Assembly (NCBI GenBank): GCA_037349315.1
Contig: JBAIAC010000035.1
Coordinates: forward strand, 7,144,501-7,208,500
Direction: 5' to 3'
Source of the DNA: Chelydra serpentina
Taxonomy: Eukaryota; Chordata; Testudines; Chelydridae
Length of the DNA stretch: 64,000 bases
This document shows positions 10,869-21,005 of the stretch, piece by piece. Numbering within the stretch: position 1 is the first letter of the stretch; every line of letters starts with the position of its first letter. Below the pieces are notes generated by a model. It had not been told where the DNA came from, searched no databases, and worked only from the letters and a program-made list of their open reading frames with translations. The translations under genes and the position numbers were made by a program.

Positions 10869-12865
10869 AGATGTTGAGAAAACAGGATGGTTATTGGCAG
10901 TGAATAGGAAGCATATGGTACTCAGTGGGTGGGGATGGGGGAGTTTAACTGGCAAGAGTCCCTGGAATGGCTGGCAATGGGATACTTGGCAAGTTGCAGA
11001 AGAAGCTCAAGAGAAGTTTGGAACCCGGAGTTTCTTTTATGACCAAATTCTTTTTTTTTTTCCTAAAAGTTTCCCAGTATTCTTTCATTGGATTTAGCAG
11101 TTTCGGAGCTGTGTTACTGATGGTCTTGCACGGTACTGATAGCGCTGTGGGAACATAACAGGTTTCCCCCAACTGGAAGATGGTTTTGCGATTTGAACTC
11201 TACCTGTGGGGTGTGATCCGTGAATTGGAAGCACAGCCATGTTGCGCCAGAAGAATTAGAATGCGATTATCCGTTTACAAATTCCACAGACATGCACACA
11301 GAAAACATTTAGGTGAGGTCTATACTGAAAATGCTGTAACGCTTGTGAGAAGAGGCTCCTACGGCAATGGGAGAGCTTCTCCTGTTGACGTAATCTGCTT
11401 CCCTGAGAGGTGTGAACTATTTCAGTGGGAGAAACTCTGCTGTCAGCATAGCACTGGCCTCCGTTTTATTGTATTTATTTTATTCATTATATTTTAGTTC
11501 TTGTGAGAGCACCTTACTCTTTCAGGACTGTGGCCCTGATTCAGCACAATACTTAAGCACGTGCCTAAGTTTAATCATGTGAGTAGTCTCTTTGGGCCAG
11601 ATTTTTAAAGGTACTTTAGGCACCTATTGGGACTTTCAAAAGTGACACTTCTGAAAATCATTCTGTGCACACCAAGTACCTTTAAAAATCTGGTCCTTTG
11701 ACTTCAGTGAAAGAACTCCTGTTTAAAGTTAGGCATGTGCTTAAGTACCTTGCTGAACGAGGGCTCAAAATGTATGTTCATCATTCTCATGTGGCTTGGG
11801 GAGCTGAAATGTGAGGTGCCATGCCTCTGGTGATTAAAGGGTTTACGAGAACCTTTTTCAATCGTCTTTTTTCACAAGTGTTTACCATAGCTGTCCTGTT
11901 AGATTTCACCGTGAAACAGAGGAAATTTGGTTGAGCTTTCACAGCAATGGAGTATCCCCATAGCGCCCCTAAGGGTCAAACTAGTTCAGTAAGGGGGTAT
12001 GACTCCATTGTGTCTGCCAGCAGGCTGCAGTCACATTGTCAAATACTATAGGAAATTGTTTAAGTTGAGCAGAGTGTAAGAATATCTGTGCTGCTTACAT
12101 TTTAGAGTGTGAGATCCCAGATAATGTGAATCAGGCCATGTTCACAATGAGGGAGGGTCGTAGGGCAGAAACTTGGCATTCCTTTTCTGCATCCACTTGG
12201 CAATGAGCAGTGGCATATAAAGGGGAGGGTGAGGTTTGCCTTTTTTTTTTTTTTTAATTATAGCTGGGGATTGGGCTCACTGGTGATGGGAGAAGAGGCA
12301 TGGGCCTACAAAGCATCCTCACTCAATGCTAAATTTGTTCTGAACGGGTAGCAGTTTTGCTCCTTATAGTCATAATATGAATCCAGATCCCAGACTTGCT
12401 CGGCAGCTGCAGCTCTCGTGAAGTCAAGGATGGCTGCAGAGTGGCACTTAAGAGTTGCCCTATGATAAATTGAGTTACAAAGCACCACCGCCCCCACCCA
12501 ATGACCCCCAACACATTTGAGGTGGTTCTTGGTGCTAAAAAGAACAAATTGTTAGCCTAATAAAACCGTGGTCTATCTTTAAAATGTGCTTTTGTTTGAG
12601 AGATTGCAGTTCTGTTACACAATCAGAGCCTTTGTTGTCTAGATCGTTTGCGTGATGGCTTTAGACATGAAACAGCCTGGGGTGCAGCTGATGGAAGTAG
12701 AGAACATTTCTATGGAGAGATGGTAGACTATATAAATGTTTTACAAATAGGGCCCAATCCCCATTGCCTTATTTGTGCAAATAATCCCATTGGTTGAAAG
12801 AGGCTACTCAATGAGTAAACTAAGCGGTATAACAAGCGCTGATGGATGGAAGTAAATGCTAGAGT
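10869..12865. other. Unique sequence with two DNA-element relics
   Basis: A partial PIF-like MITE lies at about 11311-11465 (gtctatactgaaaatgctg, then segments resembling the 5954 element). A nested palindromic relic lies at 11526-11766. A T run is at 12241-12256. No exon was recognised. Confidence 0.4.
11526..11766. repeat. Palindrome nested inside a palindrome
   Basis: The outer arms are gccctgattcagcacaatac... and ...gtaccttgctgaacgagggc. The inner arms, about 11594-11698, are gggccagatttttaaaggta and tacctttaaaaatctggtcc. The inner element apparently inserted near the centre of the outer one. Both resemble amniote foldback relics. Confidence 0.6.
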
Positions 12866-13063
12866 AATCCAGGATGAAAATAATGTATCCATTTTTGACA
12901 GTGAGGGTAACTAATTGTTGGAACAATTTACCAGGTGTTTTGGTGGATTCTCCATCGCTGGCAATTTTAAAATCAAAATTGGATGTTTTGCTAGAAGATC
13001 TGCTTTAGATGAAACAGGAATTATTTTGGGGAAGTTCTGTGGCCTGTGTTATATAGGACATCA
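12866..13063 (+). mobile_element. Old CR1 LINE 3' fragment, left part
   Basis: The decayed translation (NLEDENN-like, then FDSEGN, then LLEQFTRCFGGFS) matches the end of an older CR1 ORF2. It breaks off at 13063 where the young CR1 begins. Its continuation, 'actagatggtcccttcctg', appears at 17632-17650 and its last bases, 'gccttccaatctatgaa', at about 17833-17850. It is therefore split in three. Confidence 0.75.
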
Positions 13064-13162
13064 TAGAATCATAGAATCATAGAATCATAGAATCTCAGGG
13101 TTGGAAGGGACCTCAGGAGGTCATCTAGTCCAACCCCCTGCTCAAAGCAGGACCAACCCCAA
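13064..13162 (-). other. CR1 3' UTR and terminal octamer repeats
   Basis: This short 3' UTR follows the ORF2 stop and contains the conserved GGACTAGATGACCTCCTGAG segment, the stretch that Cry-type SINEs share. It ends in four tandem ATTCTATG octamers. In CR1 elements such ends are the reverse transcriptase recognition and priming region; that role is family knowledge. Confidence 0.85.
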
Positions 13163-16060
13163 CTAGATCATCCCAGCCAGGGCTTTGTCAAGCCTGACCT
13201 TAAAAACCTCTAAGGAAGGAGATTCCACCACCTCCCTAGGTAACCCATTCCAGTGCTTCACCACCCTACTAGTGAAAAAGTTTTTCCTAATATCCAACCT
13301 AAACCTCCCCCTCTGCAACTTGAGACCATTACTCCTTGTTCTGTCATCTTCTACCACTGAGAACAGTCTAGATCCATCCTCTTTGGAACCCCCTTTTAGG
13401 TAGTTGAAAGCAGCTATCAAATCCCCCCTCACTCTTCTCTTCTGCAGGCTAAACAATCTCAGTTCCCTCAGCCTCTCCTCATAAGTCATGTGCTCCAGCC
13501 CCCTAATCATTTTTGTTGCCCTCCGTTGGACTCTTTCCAATTTATCCACATCCTTCTTGTAGTGTGGGGCCCAAAACTGGACACAGTACTCCAAATGAGG
13601 CCTCACCAGTGCCGAATAGAGGGGAATAATCACATCCCTCGATCTGCTGGAAATGCCCCTACTTATACAGCCCAAAATGCCGTTAGCCTTCTTGGCAACA
13701 AGGGCACACTGTTGACTCATATTCAGCTTTTCGTCCACTGTAACCCCTAGGTCCTTTTCTGCAGAACTGCTGCCCAGCCATTCGGTCCCTAGTCTGTAGC
13801 AGTGCATGGGATTCTTCCGTCCTAAGTGCAGGACTCTGCACTTGTCCTTGTTGAACCTCATCAGATTTCTTTTGGCCCAATCCTCTAATTTGTCTAGGTC
13901 CCTCTGTATCCTATCCCTACCCTCCAGCGTATCAACCACTCCTCCCAGTTTAGTGTCATCTGCAAACTTGCTAAGGGTGCAGTCCACACCATCCTCCAGG
14001 TCGTTGATGAAGATATTGAACAAAACCGGCCCCAGCACCGACCCTTGGGGCACTCCACTTGATACCGGCTGCCAACTAGACATGGAGCCATTGATCACTA
14101 CCCGTTGAGCACGACCATCCAGCCAGTTTTCTATCCACCTTACCGTCCATTCATCCAGCCCATACTTCTTTAACTTGCTGGCAAGAACGCTGTGCGAGAC
14201 TGTATCAAAAGCTTTGCTAAAGTCAAGAAATAGCACATCCACTGCTTTCCCCTCATCCACAGAGCCAGTTATCTCATCATAGAAGGCAATTAGGTTAGTC
14301 AGGCATGACTTGCCCTTGGTGAATCCATGCTGACTGTTCCTGATCACTTTCCCCTCCTTTAAGTGGTTCAAAATTGATTCCTTGAGGACCTGTTCCATGA
14401 TTTTTCCAGGGATTGAGGTGAGACTGACTGGCCTGTAGTTCCCCGGATCTTCCTTCTTCCCTTTTTTAAAGATGGGCACTACATTAGCTTTTTTCCAGTC
14501 ATCCGGGACCTCCCCCGATTGCCATGATTTGTCAAAGATAATGGCCAATGGCTCTGTAATCACATCGGCCAACTCCTTTAGCACCCTCGGATGCAGTGCA
14601 TCCGGCCCCATGGACTTGTGTTCGTCCAGCTTTTCTAAATAGTCCCGAACTACTTCTTTCTCCACAGAGGGCTGGTCACCTCCTCCCCATACCGTGCTGC
14701 GGAGTGCAGCCATCTGGGAGCTGCCCTTGTCTGTGAAGACAGAGGCAAAAAAAGCATTGAGTACACTAGCTTTCTCCGCATCCTCTGTCACAAGGTTCCC
14801 TCCCTCATTCAGCAAGGGGCCCACACGTTCCTTGACTTTCTTCTTGTTGCTAACATACCTGAAGAAACCCTTCTTGTTACTCCTAACATCTCCAGCTAGC
14901 TGCAACTCCAAGTGTGATTTGGCCTTCCTAATTTCACTCCTGCATGCCTGAACAATATTTTTATACTCCTCCCTGGTCATTTGTCCAATCTTCCACTTCT
15001 TGTAAGCTGCTTTTTTGTGTTTAAGACGAGCAAGGATTTCACTGTTAAGCCAAGCTGGTCGCCTGCCATATTTACTTTTCTTTCTACACATCGGGATGGT
15101 TTGTTCCTGCAACCTCAATAAGGTTTCTTTAAAATACAGCCAGCTTTCCTCGACTCCTTTCCCCCTCATGTTATTCTCCCAGGGGACCTTGCCCATCAGT
15201 TCCCTGAGGGAGTCAAAGTCTGCTTTTCTGAAGTCCAGGCTCTGTATTCTACTGTTCTCCTTTCTTCCTTGTGTCAGGATCCTGAACTCGACCATCTCAT
15301 GGTCACTGCCTCCCAGGTTCCCATCCACTATTGCTTCCTCTACTATTTCTTCCCTGTTTGTGAGCAGCAGGTCAAGAAGAGCTTTTCCCCTAGTTGGTTC
15401 CTCCAGCACTTGCATCAGGAAATTGTCCCCTACACTTTCCAAAAACTTCCTGGATTGTCTGTGGACCGCTGTATTGCTCTCCCAGCAGATGTCGGGGTGA
15501 TTAAAGTCACCCATGAGAACCAGGGCCTGTGATCTAGTAACTTCTGTTAGTTGCTGGAAGAAAGCCTCGTCCACCTCATCCGCCTGGTCTGGTGGTCTGT
15601 AGCAGACTCCCACCACGACATTACCCTTGTTGCTCACACTTCTCAATTTGATCCAGAGACTCTCAGGTTTTTCTGCAGTTTCATACTGGAGCTCTGAGCA
15701 GTCATACTGCTCTCTTACATACAACGCAACTCCCCCACCTTTTCTGCCCTGCCTATCCTTCCTGAACAGCTTATATCCATCCATGACAGTACTCCAATCG
15801 TGTGAGTTATCCCACCAAGTCTCTGTTATTCCAATTACATCATAATTCCTTGACTGTGCCAGGACTTCCAGTTCTCCCTGCTTGTTCCCCAGGCTTCTTG
15901 CATTTGTGTATAGGCATTTAAGATAACTCACCGATCGTCCTGCTGTCCCATTATGGGGCAGGAGCCCTCCCCTCTTGCACTCACCTACTTGTGATTCCTC
16001 CCGGTATCCCACTTCCCCACTTACCTCGGGGCTTTGGTCTCCTTCCCCCGGTGAACCTAG
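13163..16060 (-). CDS. CR1 ORF2: endonuclease/reverse transcriptase polyprotein
   Basis: This encodes the enzyme for target-primed reverse transcription of CR1 RNA. Counting from the codon at 16012 as residue 1, an APE-type endonuclease spans about 30-245, with catalytic-type motifs ITETW (E64), GDFN (168-171) and SDH (236-238). The reverse transcriptase spans about 500-780, with [10 protein letters not shown] (D597), [10 protein letters not shown] and FADD (683-686). The C-terminal CR1 domain ends at KALAGMI. No stop or frameshift interrupts about 950 codons, a normal CR1 length. The frame has no ATG near its start: codon 16012 is GTG, the first in-frame Met is about residue 77, and the frame is open upstream to a stop at 16178-16180, overlapping ORF1. 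I give the start at 16060, where a -1 shift from ORF1 would enter. Non-AUG initiation or reinitiation are the alternatives. Confidence 0.9.
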   Translation of the reverse strand, partial: LGSPGEGDQSPEVSGEVGYREESQVGECKRGGLLPHNGTAGRSVSYLKCLYTNARSLGNKQGELEVLAQSRNYDVIGITETWWDNSHDWSTVMDGYKLFRKDRQGRKGGGVALYVREQYDCSELQYETAEKPESLWIKLRSVSNKGNVVVGVCYRPPDQADEVDEAFFQQLTEVTRSQALVLMGDFNHPDICWESNTAVHRQSRKFLESVGDNFLMQVLEEPTRGKALLDLLLTNREEIVEEAIVDGNLGGSDHEMVEFRILTQGRKENSRIQSLDFRKADFDSLRELMGKVPWENNMRGKGVEESWLYFKETLLRLQEQTIPMCRKKSKYGRRPAWLNSEILARLKHKKAAYKKWKIGQMTREEYKNIVQACRSEIRKAKSHLELQLAGDVRSNKKGFFRYVSNKKKVKERVGPLLNEGGNLVTEDAEKASVLNAFFASVFTDKGSSQMAALRSTVWGGGDQPSVEKEVVRDYLEKLDEHKSMGPDALHPRVLKELADVITEPLAIIFDKSWQSGEVPDDWKKANVVPIFKKGKKEDPGNYRPVSLTSIPGKIMEQVLKESILNHLKEGKVIRNSQHGFTKGKSCLTNLIAFYDEITGSVDEGKAVDVLFLDFSKAFDTVSHSVLASKLKKYGLDEWTVRWIENWLDGRAQRVVINGSMSSWQPVSSGVPQGSVLGPVLFNIFINDLEDGVDCTLSKFADDTKLGGVVDTLEGRDRIQRDLDKLEDWAKRNLMRFNKDKCRVLHLGRKNPMHCYRLGTEWLGSSSAEKDLGVTVDEKLNMSQQCALVAKKANGILGCISRGISSRSRDVIIPLYSALVRPHLEYCVQFWAPHYKKDVDKLERVQRRATKMIRGLEHMTYEERLRELRLFSLQKRRVRGDLIAAFNYLKGGSKEDGSRLFSVVEDDRTRSNGLKLQRGRFRLDIRKNFFTSRVVKHWNGLPREVVESPSLEVFKVRLDKALAGMI

Positions 16061-16066
16061 TTTAAA
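16027..16066 (-). promoter_or_regulatory. Candidate -1 ribosomal frameshift site between CR1 ORF1 and ORF2
   Basis: The heptamer TTTAAAC (16066-16060) lies in the ORF1 frame as T TTA AAC, the canonical X XXY YYZ form, immediately before the ORF1 TAG (16059-16057). After nine bases, CGGGG (16050-16046) can pair with CCCCG (16031-16027) around a 14-base loop. A -1 slip reads CTA next and continues in the ORF2 frame without a stop. Signal, spacing and frame all agree; function is inferred. Confidence 0.6.
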
Positions 16067-17073
16067 GCCCTCCTCACTAGGTTGGCCAGCCTGCTTCCAA
16101 AGATGCTCTTCCCTCTCTTCGTCAGGTGGAGCCCGTCTCTGCCTAGCACTCCTTCTTCTTGGAACACCATCCCATGGTCAAAGAATCCAAACCCTTCTCT
16201 CCGACACCATCTGCGTAGCCATTCGTTGACTTCCACGATTCGACGGTCTCTACCCCGGCCTTTTCCTGCCACAGGGAGAATGGACGAGAACACCACTTGC
16301 GCCTCAAACTCCTTTATCCTTCTTCCCAGAGCCACGTAGTCTGCAGTAATACGCTCAAGGTCATTCTTGGCAGTATCATTGGTGCCCACGTGGAGAAGCA
16401 GGAAGGGGTAGCGATCTGAGGGCTTGATGAGTCTCGGCAGTCTCTCCGTCACATCACGAATCCTAGCCCCTGGCAAGCAGCACACCTCTCGGTTTTCCCG
16501 GTCAGGGCGGCAGATAGATGACTCAGTCCCCCTGAGGAGAGAGTCCCCGACCACAACCACCCTCCTCCTCCTCTTGGGAGTGGTGGTCGTGGAACCCCCA
16601 TCCCTAGGACTGTGCATCTCATGCCTTCCAATCAGTGGAGTCTCCTTCTGCTCTGTTCCCTCAGATGCATCATTCACTCCACTCTCTGCACTAGTGGCTG
16701 TGGAGAGAACATGAAAACGGTTGCTCATCTGAATATGCGTTTCTTGTACATGGACTTGTCTCATACTCTTTCCTCTTCTGGAGGTCACATGCCGCCAATT
16801 ATCCTCGCTGGCCTTCTGTCCCTGCTGCGCAGCCTGCTCTGAATCCTCACAACACTGCGCCCGCTGAAGCCTATCCTGACGTCTATCCAGGAACTCCTCA
16901 TTTTCTTTTATGGAACGCAGGGTTGATACTCGTTTCTCCAGACCTTGAATCTTCTCCTCCAATATAGAGATCAGCTTGCACTTTGTACAGACAAAGTCGC
17001 TTCTATCCTGTGGAAGAAAGACAAACATGGCACATCCTGTGCAGGTCACGACAGCGGATCGCTCAGCATCCAT
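16057..17073 (-). CDS. CR1 ORF1 protein: zinc-finger/coiled-coil plus SGNH esterase
   Basis: This is the RNA-binding, particle-forming partner of ORF2 in CR1 retrotransposition. I chose the ATG at 17073 (338 residues, MDAERSAVV); the frame opens a little further upstream but only with a TTG. Residues 11-32 carry paired cysteines (CTGC, CTKC), a PHD-like zinc motif, followed by a short helical coiled-coil-like stretch (about 36-70). A basic KRRRR run precedes an SGNH/GDSL-type esterase (about 172-338) with GDSLL (Ser178), GTND (230-233) and a C-terminal DGLH (Asp313, His316), so the catalytic set looks complete. Esterase-bearing ORF1 proteins are typical of CR1. It ends GCT TTA AAC TAG, and ORF2 is in the -1 frame. 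Confidence 0.92.
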   Translation of the reverse strand: MDAERSAVVTCTGCAMFVFLPQDRSDFVCTKCKLISILEEKIQGLEKRVSTLRSIKENEEFLDRRQDRLQRAQCCEDSEQAAQQGQKASEDNWRHVTSRRGKSMRQVHVQETHIQMSNRFHVLSTATSAESGVNDASEGTEQKETPLIGRHEMHSPRDGGSTTTTPKRRRRVVVVGDSLLRGTESSICRPDRENREVCCLPGARIRDVTERLPRLIKPSDRYPFLLLHVGTNDTAKNDLERITADYVALGRRIKEFEAQVVFSSILPVAGKGRGRDRRIVEVNEWLRRWCRREGFGFFDHGMVFQEEGVLGRDGLHLTKRGKSIFGSRLANLVRRALN

Positions 17074-17624
17074 AGTTCCTTCCTTCAAAGAGTTTTCTCA
17101 CTTGTGGCAGAAGCTACTCAGGGAAACCTGCAAGGGGGATGCCTCAGTAGGTTCTCTCCAGGCGAACTCCCAGGCTAACTCCACCTGTTTGCTTCTCTGC
17201 TATGCGCTGCTCCGCTGGTGCGCAGCTGACTGACAGTCTTTTTAGAAGAGTCTGCAATGAAGCACTCCCAAATCACACTTTTCAAACAGGAAATCAAACA
17301 CTCTAGCACACTGTCAAAGTGCCAAACTGTCCCCTCAACAGATACTCACTCCCCCGTCCGCAGCCACCTGGTTGCTCTGCCTCTCCCTTTAGTTTGGGTA
17401 AAAAGAATTAGGAATGGCAAGGATAGCTTGCCCCCTTCGCGCTCCCCTTCCAAACTCCCTCTCAAACTCCCCTGTTCGCAAAGCTCCCTGGTCGCTTGTG
17501 GACGGCTTTATAAAGCCCCGGCCTCCCTGATTGATTAGCCCCGCCCCCTGGTGTAGAAGCTCACAGCTTCCAACTGCCAGCCACAGCACACGGTCCTGCA
17601 AACAAACAAATGAACAAACAAACA
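17074..17624 (-). promoter_or_regulatory. CR1 5' leader / presumed internal promoter
   Basis: About 550 bases precede the ORF1 ATG and carry no long conserved frame. Non-LTR elements must carry a promoter within their own transcribed 5' end, so a complete leader is needed for autonomous spread. I cannot point to specific factor sites. The leader starts next to a 'aaacaaacaaatgaacaaac' stretch. Confidence 0.55.
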
Positions 17625-17650
17625 GACATCAAACTAGATGGTCCCTTCCT

Positions 17651-17832
17651 GGGGGGGAGGGATAGCTCAGTGGTTTGAGCATTGGCCTGCTAAACCCAGG
17701 GTTGTGAGTTCCATCCTTGAGGGGGCCACTTAGGGATCTGGGGCAAAAATTGGGGATTGGTCCTGCTTTGAGCAGGGGGTTGGACTAGATGACCTCCTAA
17801 GGTCCCTTCCAACCCTGATATTCTATGATTCT
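17651..17832 (+). mobile_element. tRNA-derived Cry-type SINE inserted in the old CR1 tail
   Basis: It has a tRNA-like head with A-box TAGCTCAGTGGTTTGAGCA near 17663 and B-box-like GAGTTCCATCC near 17705. A unique middle, the CR1-like tail GGACTAGATGACCTCCTAAGG and TTCTATGATTCT at the end follow. It lies between 'actagatggtcccttcctg' and 'gccttccaatctatgaa', the separated halves of the older CR1 end. Confidence 0.88.
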
Positions 17833-17851
17833 GGCCTTCCAATCTATGAAG

Positions 17852-19159
17852 AAGGATTTGGCTAGTATTGTTCTCTCATAAAATAGGACTCATGCCCTGG
17901 CAGCTGGAGTGCTGAGCCAACTGCCTATCATGATCTATGCTGACTAATAGTTTCTCATTGCTTGTGCTTTCCCGTTTGTCTATGGATACCTGTATGTCTT
18001 TTTTGTTTTATACTTACATTATAAACTCCTTGATACAGGGAGTCCTGTGGCACCTTATAGACAGGCAGTTATAGACTAAGGTGCCACAGGACTCTTTGTT
18101 GCTTCTACAGATCCAGACTAACACGGCTACCCCTCTGATACTTTGTACAGGGACTTCCTTGTTATGTCTGTACAGTGCCTAGCACCATGGGGTCCTGCTC
18201 CAGAAGGCTACCTCACCACCACCACAATGCAAATAATAATGAGTGGCATATTCAAAATAAATAATGGGATTAATGTGTACAATTAACGTTGCAGCGTGGA
18301 CAAGAGTGTGACTGCTGACATCTCACTGTTGCAAAACCCTGGACTTTCTACACACTTGAAAAAACATCCATGCAGACTATTCAGTGTCATAGTAATTAAT
18401 ATGCTTAGACCATTAAGAAAAAAATATTTGACAGTATTTACCCGATCGAGATCAATGACTAATCCATAGATCTCCTTGTCTTCATGTAAATATATGAAGT
18501 GATTTTTTTTATTTAAGCATGTTTTATTTGACAGGCAGTTATAATGGCCCTATCTATCACTTGCAGTAAATAAATATTTAGAATTTTAAAAACCTCCCAG
18601 TAGATTCAGTCTAGATTGTAACTGGCCATTTGGAGTTTTGTGATTTGCTGATGTAAATATGTATTTTGGCAGAGGTACTCTGACATGTGGACCAAATTGA
18701 TTGCTGGTTAAATTCCAATTCCATCAATGAAGTTGCACCAGGGATGGGTTTAGCTTAGCATGTTTAACAGATATCCTTATGTATTATAGTTCCTGTGTTT
18801 ATGCAGTAGGCACTTCTCAATGTTAAACATCTTGGCCATTTTTGTTTCCTCTCTGAAAATATTGAAGGCTAATGGACGATATGATGAACTGCCAAACTTT
18901 ACGTCTTAAACGACATTCCTTTGGAGCTATAAGAAAGAAATGAGCATCTCAAACTGCTTGTGCATTTTTTCACTTCATTGTATTCTAGCTCTAAAAAGAA
19001 TGGATGTTACATTTTTGTTTTTAATTTGTGCAATGAAATGTGGTTTTATGCTAAAACTGCCCATGCTAAGATTTTAACATGTAATGAATGTTTGTGGCTG
19101 AGTTATAAACTCCTGGAGATCTGGGTTTGCTACACAACTGCTGAGCAAGGTCATCCAAA
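17852..19159. other. Mostly unrecognised sequence around a Penelope-like insert
   Basis: The stretch 'tataaactccttgatacagg' ... 'acagtgcctagcaccatgggg' resembles a degraded LINE/SINE 3' tail that is widespread in amniotes; the insert at 18042-18145 splits it. The remainder is AT-rich unique sequence without an exon. Confidence 0.4.
18042..18145. mobile_element. Penelope-like fragment with inverted arms
   Basis: It contains gtcctgtggcaccttatagac and an inverted copy, tatagactaaggtgccacaggac, then cagatccagactaacacggc and tacccctctgatac. The target duplication tacaggga lies at 18034-18041 and 18146-18153. It is the same family as 26189 and 53797. The Penelope assignment rests on the hammerhead-like core in the 26189 copy. 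Confidence 0.65.
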
Positions 19160-19420
19160 GGCTGTGTGTATACTGAAAGAAATGTATGTTCTTCACTCAA
19201 GTTAGCTAACCCGTATTAGCTAATTTGGGTTAAAATTGCAATGAAGACATGGTAACTCTGCTTTTAACATGGGTTAACAGCTCAATTTCAACCCTAGCCT
19301 CCCTTAAAAGTTTTAACTGGAGCTGCTAACCTTAGTTAAAAGCAGAGCTGCCATGTCTTCACTGCTATTTTAACCTGAGTTTGCTAATGGAGATTAGCTA
19401 CTCAGAGTTCAGAACAAATG
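19160..19420. mobile_element. Large foldback (MITE-like)
   Basis: The left arm (about 19205-19270: ttagctaatttgggttaaaa, gaagacatggtaactctgct) pairs with the right arm (about 19334-19400: agcagagctgccatgtcttc, attttaacctgagtttgct). No coding capacity or exact target duplication is seen. Confidence 0.65.
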
Positions 19421-19487
19421 TTGTTGTTTTCCCCCCCCCCAGGGTGGACATACCCAAAGAGAACCTGACCTAGTGTAATCCCCAGCC

Positions 19488-20607
19488 TTGACAAACCAGA
19501 ACCTTGCTAACGGGTTGGATGAACACTTCCCTAATCTCCTCCTATCTTTCCCTCAAACTCTTATTAACACTGTTTGTTCTCTCCTGGATCCGATCCAGTC
19601 TTGCTTCTGTCCTCTCTGCTCCACTGACACTACTCTCACCTGGTGGCCAGCTCTCAGGCCCTCTGCTCCATCCTCATCCTTCCAACCCCCGTGCTGGTTA
19701 TCACCATGTGGATTATGCTCTGTTTCTCAAATGGCTTCTGTCAGGCTGTCCTCTCCGGGTTCTCCCACCTCTCTGTCTTTTCCTTTAGAACAACTTTTTT
19801 AGACCGTGGTTCTCCTCCCCCTTTTTCACTCTCCAGGGTCTGATGAGGAAAGAGAGAATTCTCCCAGGGCTCTGTACTTGGTTCACTCCACCCCCCTTTC
19901 CTTGGATGATCTCATCCAGTCACACAGCTTCAGCAGCCATCTTTGTGCCAGTGACTTGCAACCTGAACTCTCCTTGTTCCTATCCTGACTCCCCCCACTT
20001 TCCCTCACTGTTTACAGCACCACCATGTCCCAGGGGTTCTGGAACAATTTGTACAGTGGGGGTGCTGAGAGCCATTGAACCAAACTGTAAATCCTGTATA
20101 TGATGGAAATCACTTCAAGCCAGGGGGTGCAGCAACAACCCAGCACCCCTAGTTCCAGCACCTGTGCCATGTCCTCCCTGTTACTCAGACGCAGAACATG
20201 GAGGTTGCCTTTGATAACTCCCTTTCCCTCGCTCCACTCTTCCAGGTTGTATCCAGCCCTTGCTGCTTCTTCCATAACATTTCCAAGTTCCAACCTTTTC
20301 TTTCTCTCCAGACTACCAGAACTCTCATTTAGGGTCCTGTCATCTTTTCTGATTACACTACAACCCCTGGTGCACATATAATGCCACTCTAGCTACTCAA
20401 AATGTAGCTGGTAAGATCATTATCTTTTTGCCCCGTTGCTCTGACTGTCACTCCCCACTTTGAATTCCTCCACCGTGCCCTCTTCTCTACCACATTTTAA
20501 AGCTTCTTGTCCTCTCCTCTAGAAACATCACAGCTCTGCCCCCCTTACTGATCTGCCTTCATCTCTTATTGCAACTGCCCCTGCCCCTCTCTGCTTCCTT
20601 AGGGATG
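19488..20607 (+). mobile_element. Degenerate L2-like LINE ORF2 fragment, split by a hAT MITE
   Basis: The C/T-rich coding style and phrases such as 'tcatccttccaac', 'cagggctctgtacttggt', 'cataacatttccaagttcc' and 'aaagcttcttgtcctctcct' match reptile L2 ORF2 in the correct order. Many frameshifts and stops are present. A hAT element at 20031-20166 interrupts it. It is dead, with no catalytic motif recoverable with confidence. Confidence 0.65.
20031..20166. mobile_element. hAT-type MITE in the L2-like LINE
   Basis: A 136-bp element starting CAGGGGTTCTGGAAC and ending GTTCCAGCACCTGTG, with exact 8-bp target duplication ccatgtcc (20023-20030, 20167-20174). Removing it restores continuity of the LINE relic. 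Confidence 0.88.
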
Positions 20608-20644
20608 CCAGTGTAACGCCGACAGATCCCAGTCATCGGCGGGC

Positions 20645-20706
20645 AGGATCGAACCGGGGATCTCTGGAGCTTAGACTATGAGCCTCTACTGCATGAGCTA
20701 AAAGCC
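20645..20706 (-). other. tRNA-like A-box/B-box pair within a repeat
   Basis: On the minus strand, TAGCTCATGCAGTAGAGG (20700-20683) resembles a pol III A-box and GGTTCGATCC (20655-20646) a B-box. Their 5' ends are about 45 bases apart, close to tRNA spacing. The 3' acceptor strand is not complementary, so this is not a functional tRNA gene. Confidence 0.6.
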
Positions 20707-20797
20707 AACTGGCTCTTAGCTAAGGCTGTAGAGCAGACTCATTAATTGCTTTCTCTCTAAGTGGTCTTGGTGCCACTTGGAACACCACACCCAGAAG

Positions 20798-21005
20798 CAT
20801 AGGCGCTGACTCCGTGGGTGCTCCGGGGCTGGAGCACCCACGGGGAAAAATTGGTGGGTGCAGAGCACCCACCGGCAGCTCCCCGCCAGCCCCAGGACCC
20901 ACGGCAAGCTCCCCGCCAGCCCCGGGACCCACAGCAAGCTCACCTCAGCACCGGGAGACTTTGCGGGACCCCGCCCCCGACGCTGGCCGGAAGTTGGCGC
21001 CTATG
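20798..21005. mobile_element. hAT-type MITE (CATAGGCGC termini)
   Basis: A 208-bp element from CATAGGCGCTGACT to AGTTGGCGCCTATG, with exact 8-bp target duplication cccagaag (20790-20797, 21006-21013). Its GC-rich interior has tandem-like 'ccccgccagcccc' phrases that create spurious frames. Confidence 0.88.

Larger units (their letters stand above)
13064..17624 (-). mobile_element. CR1: Full-length CR1 LINE retrotransposon with both ORFs open
   Basis: About 4.56 kb on the minus strand, with a 5' leader (17624-17074), ORF1, ORF2, a 3' UTR (13162-13064) and four ATTCTATG-type octamers at the 3' end (13064-13096). A candidate 7-bp target duplication, gacatca, lies at 13057-13063 and 17625-17631. 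CR1 elements are usually badly 5'-truncated, so a complete copy without internal stops is notable and points to recent insertion. It lies in the opposite orientation inside an older CR1 tail. The copy at 38093-38400 matches its 3' end very closely, implying the same young subfamily. Confidence 0.95.

Noticed and set aside
13064..13096. Direct repeats as a CRISPR-like array or ordinary microsatellite
   Set aside because: Four ATTCTATG octamers are the normal 3' end of a CR1 element.
13185..16842. Many plus-strand open frames (up to 161 codons) across the CR1
   Set aside because: They are shadows of the minus-strand ORF1 and ORF2; none has a recognisable domain.
20645..20706. A genuine tRNA gene
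   Set aside because: The A- and B-box are present but the acceptor strands do not pair and the segment is part of a repeat.
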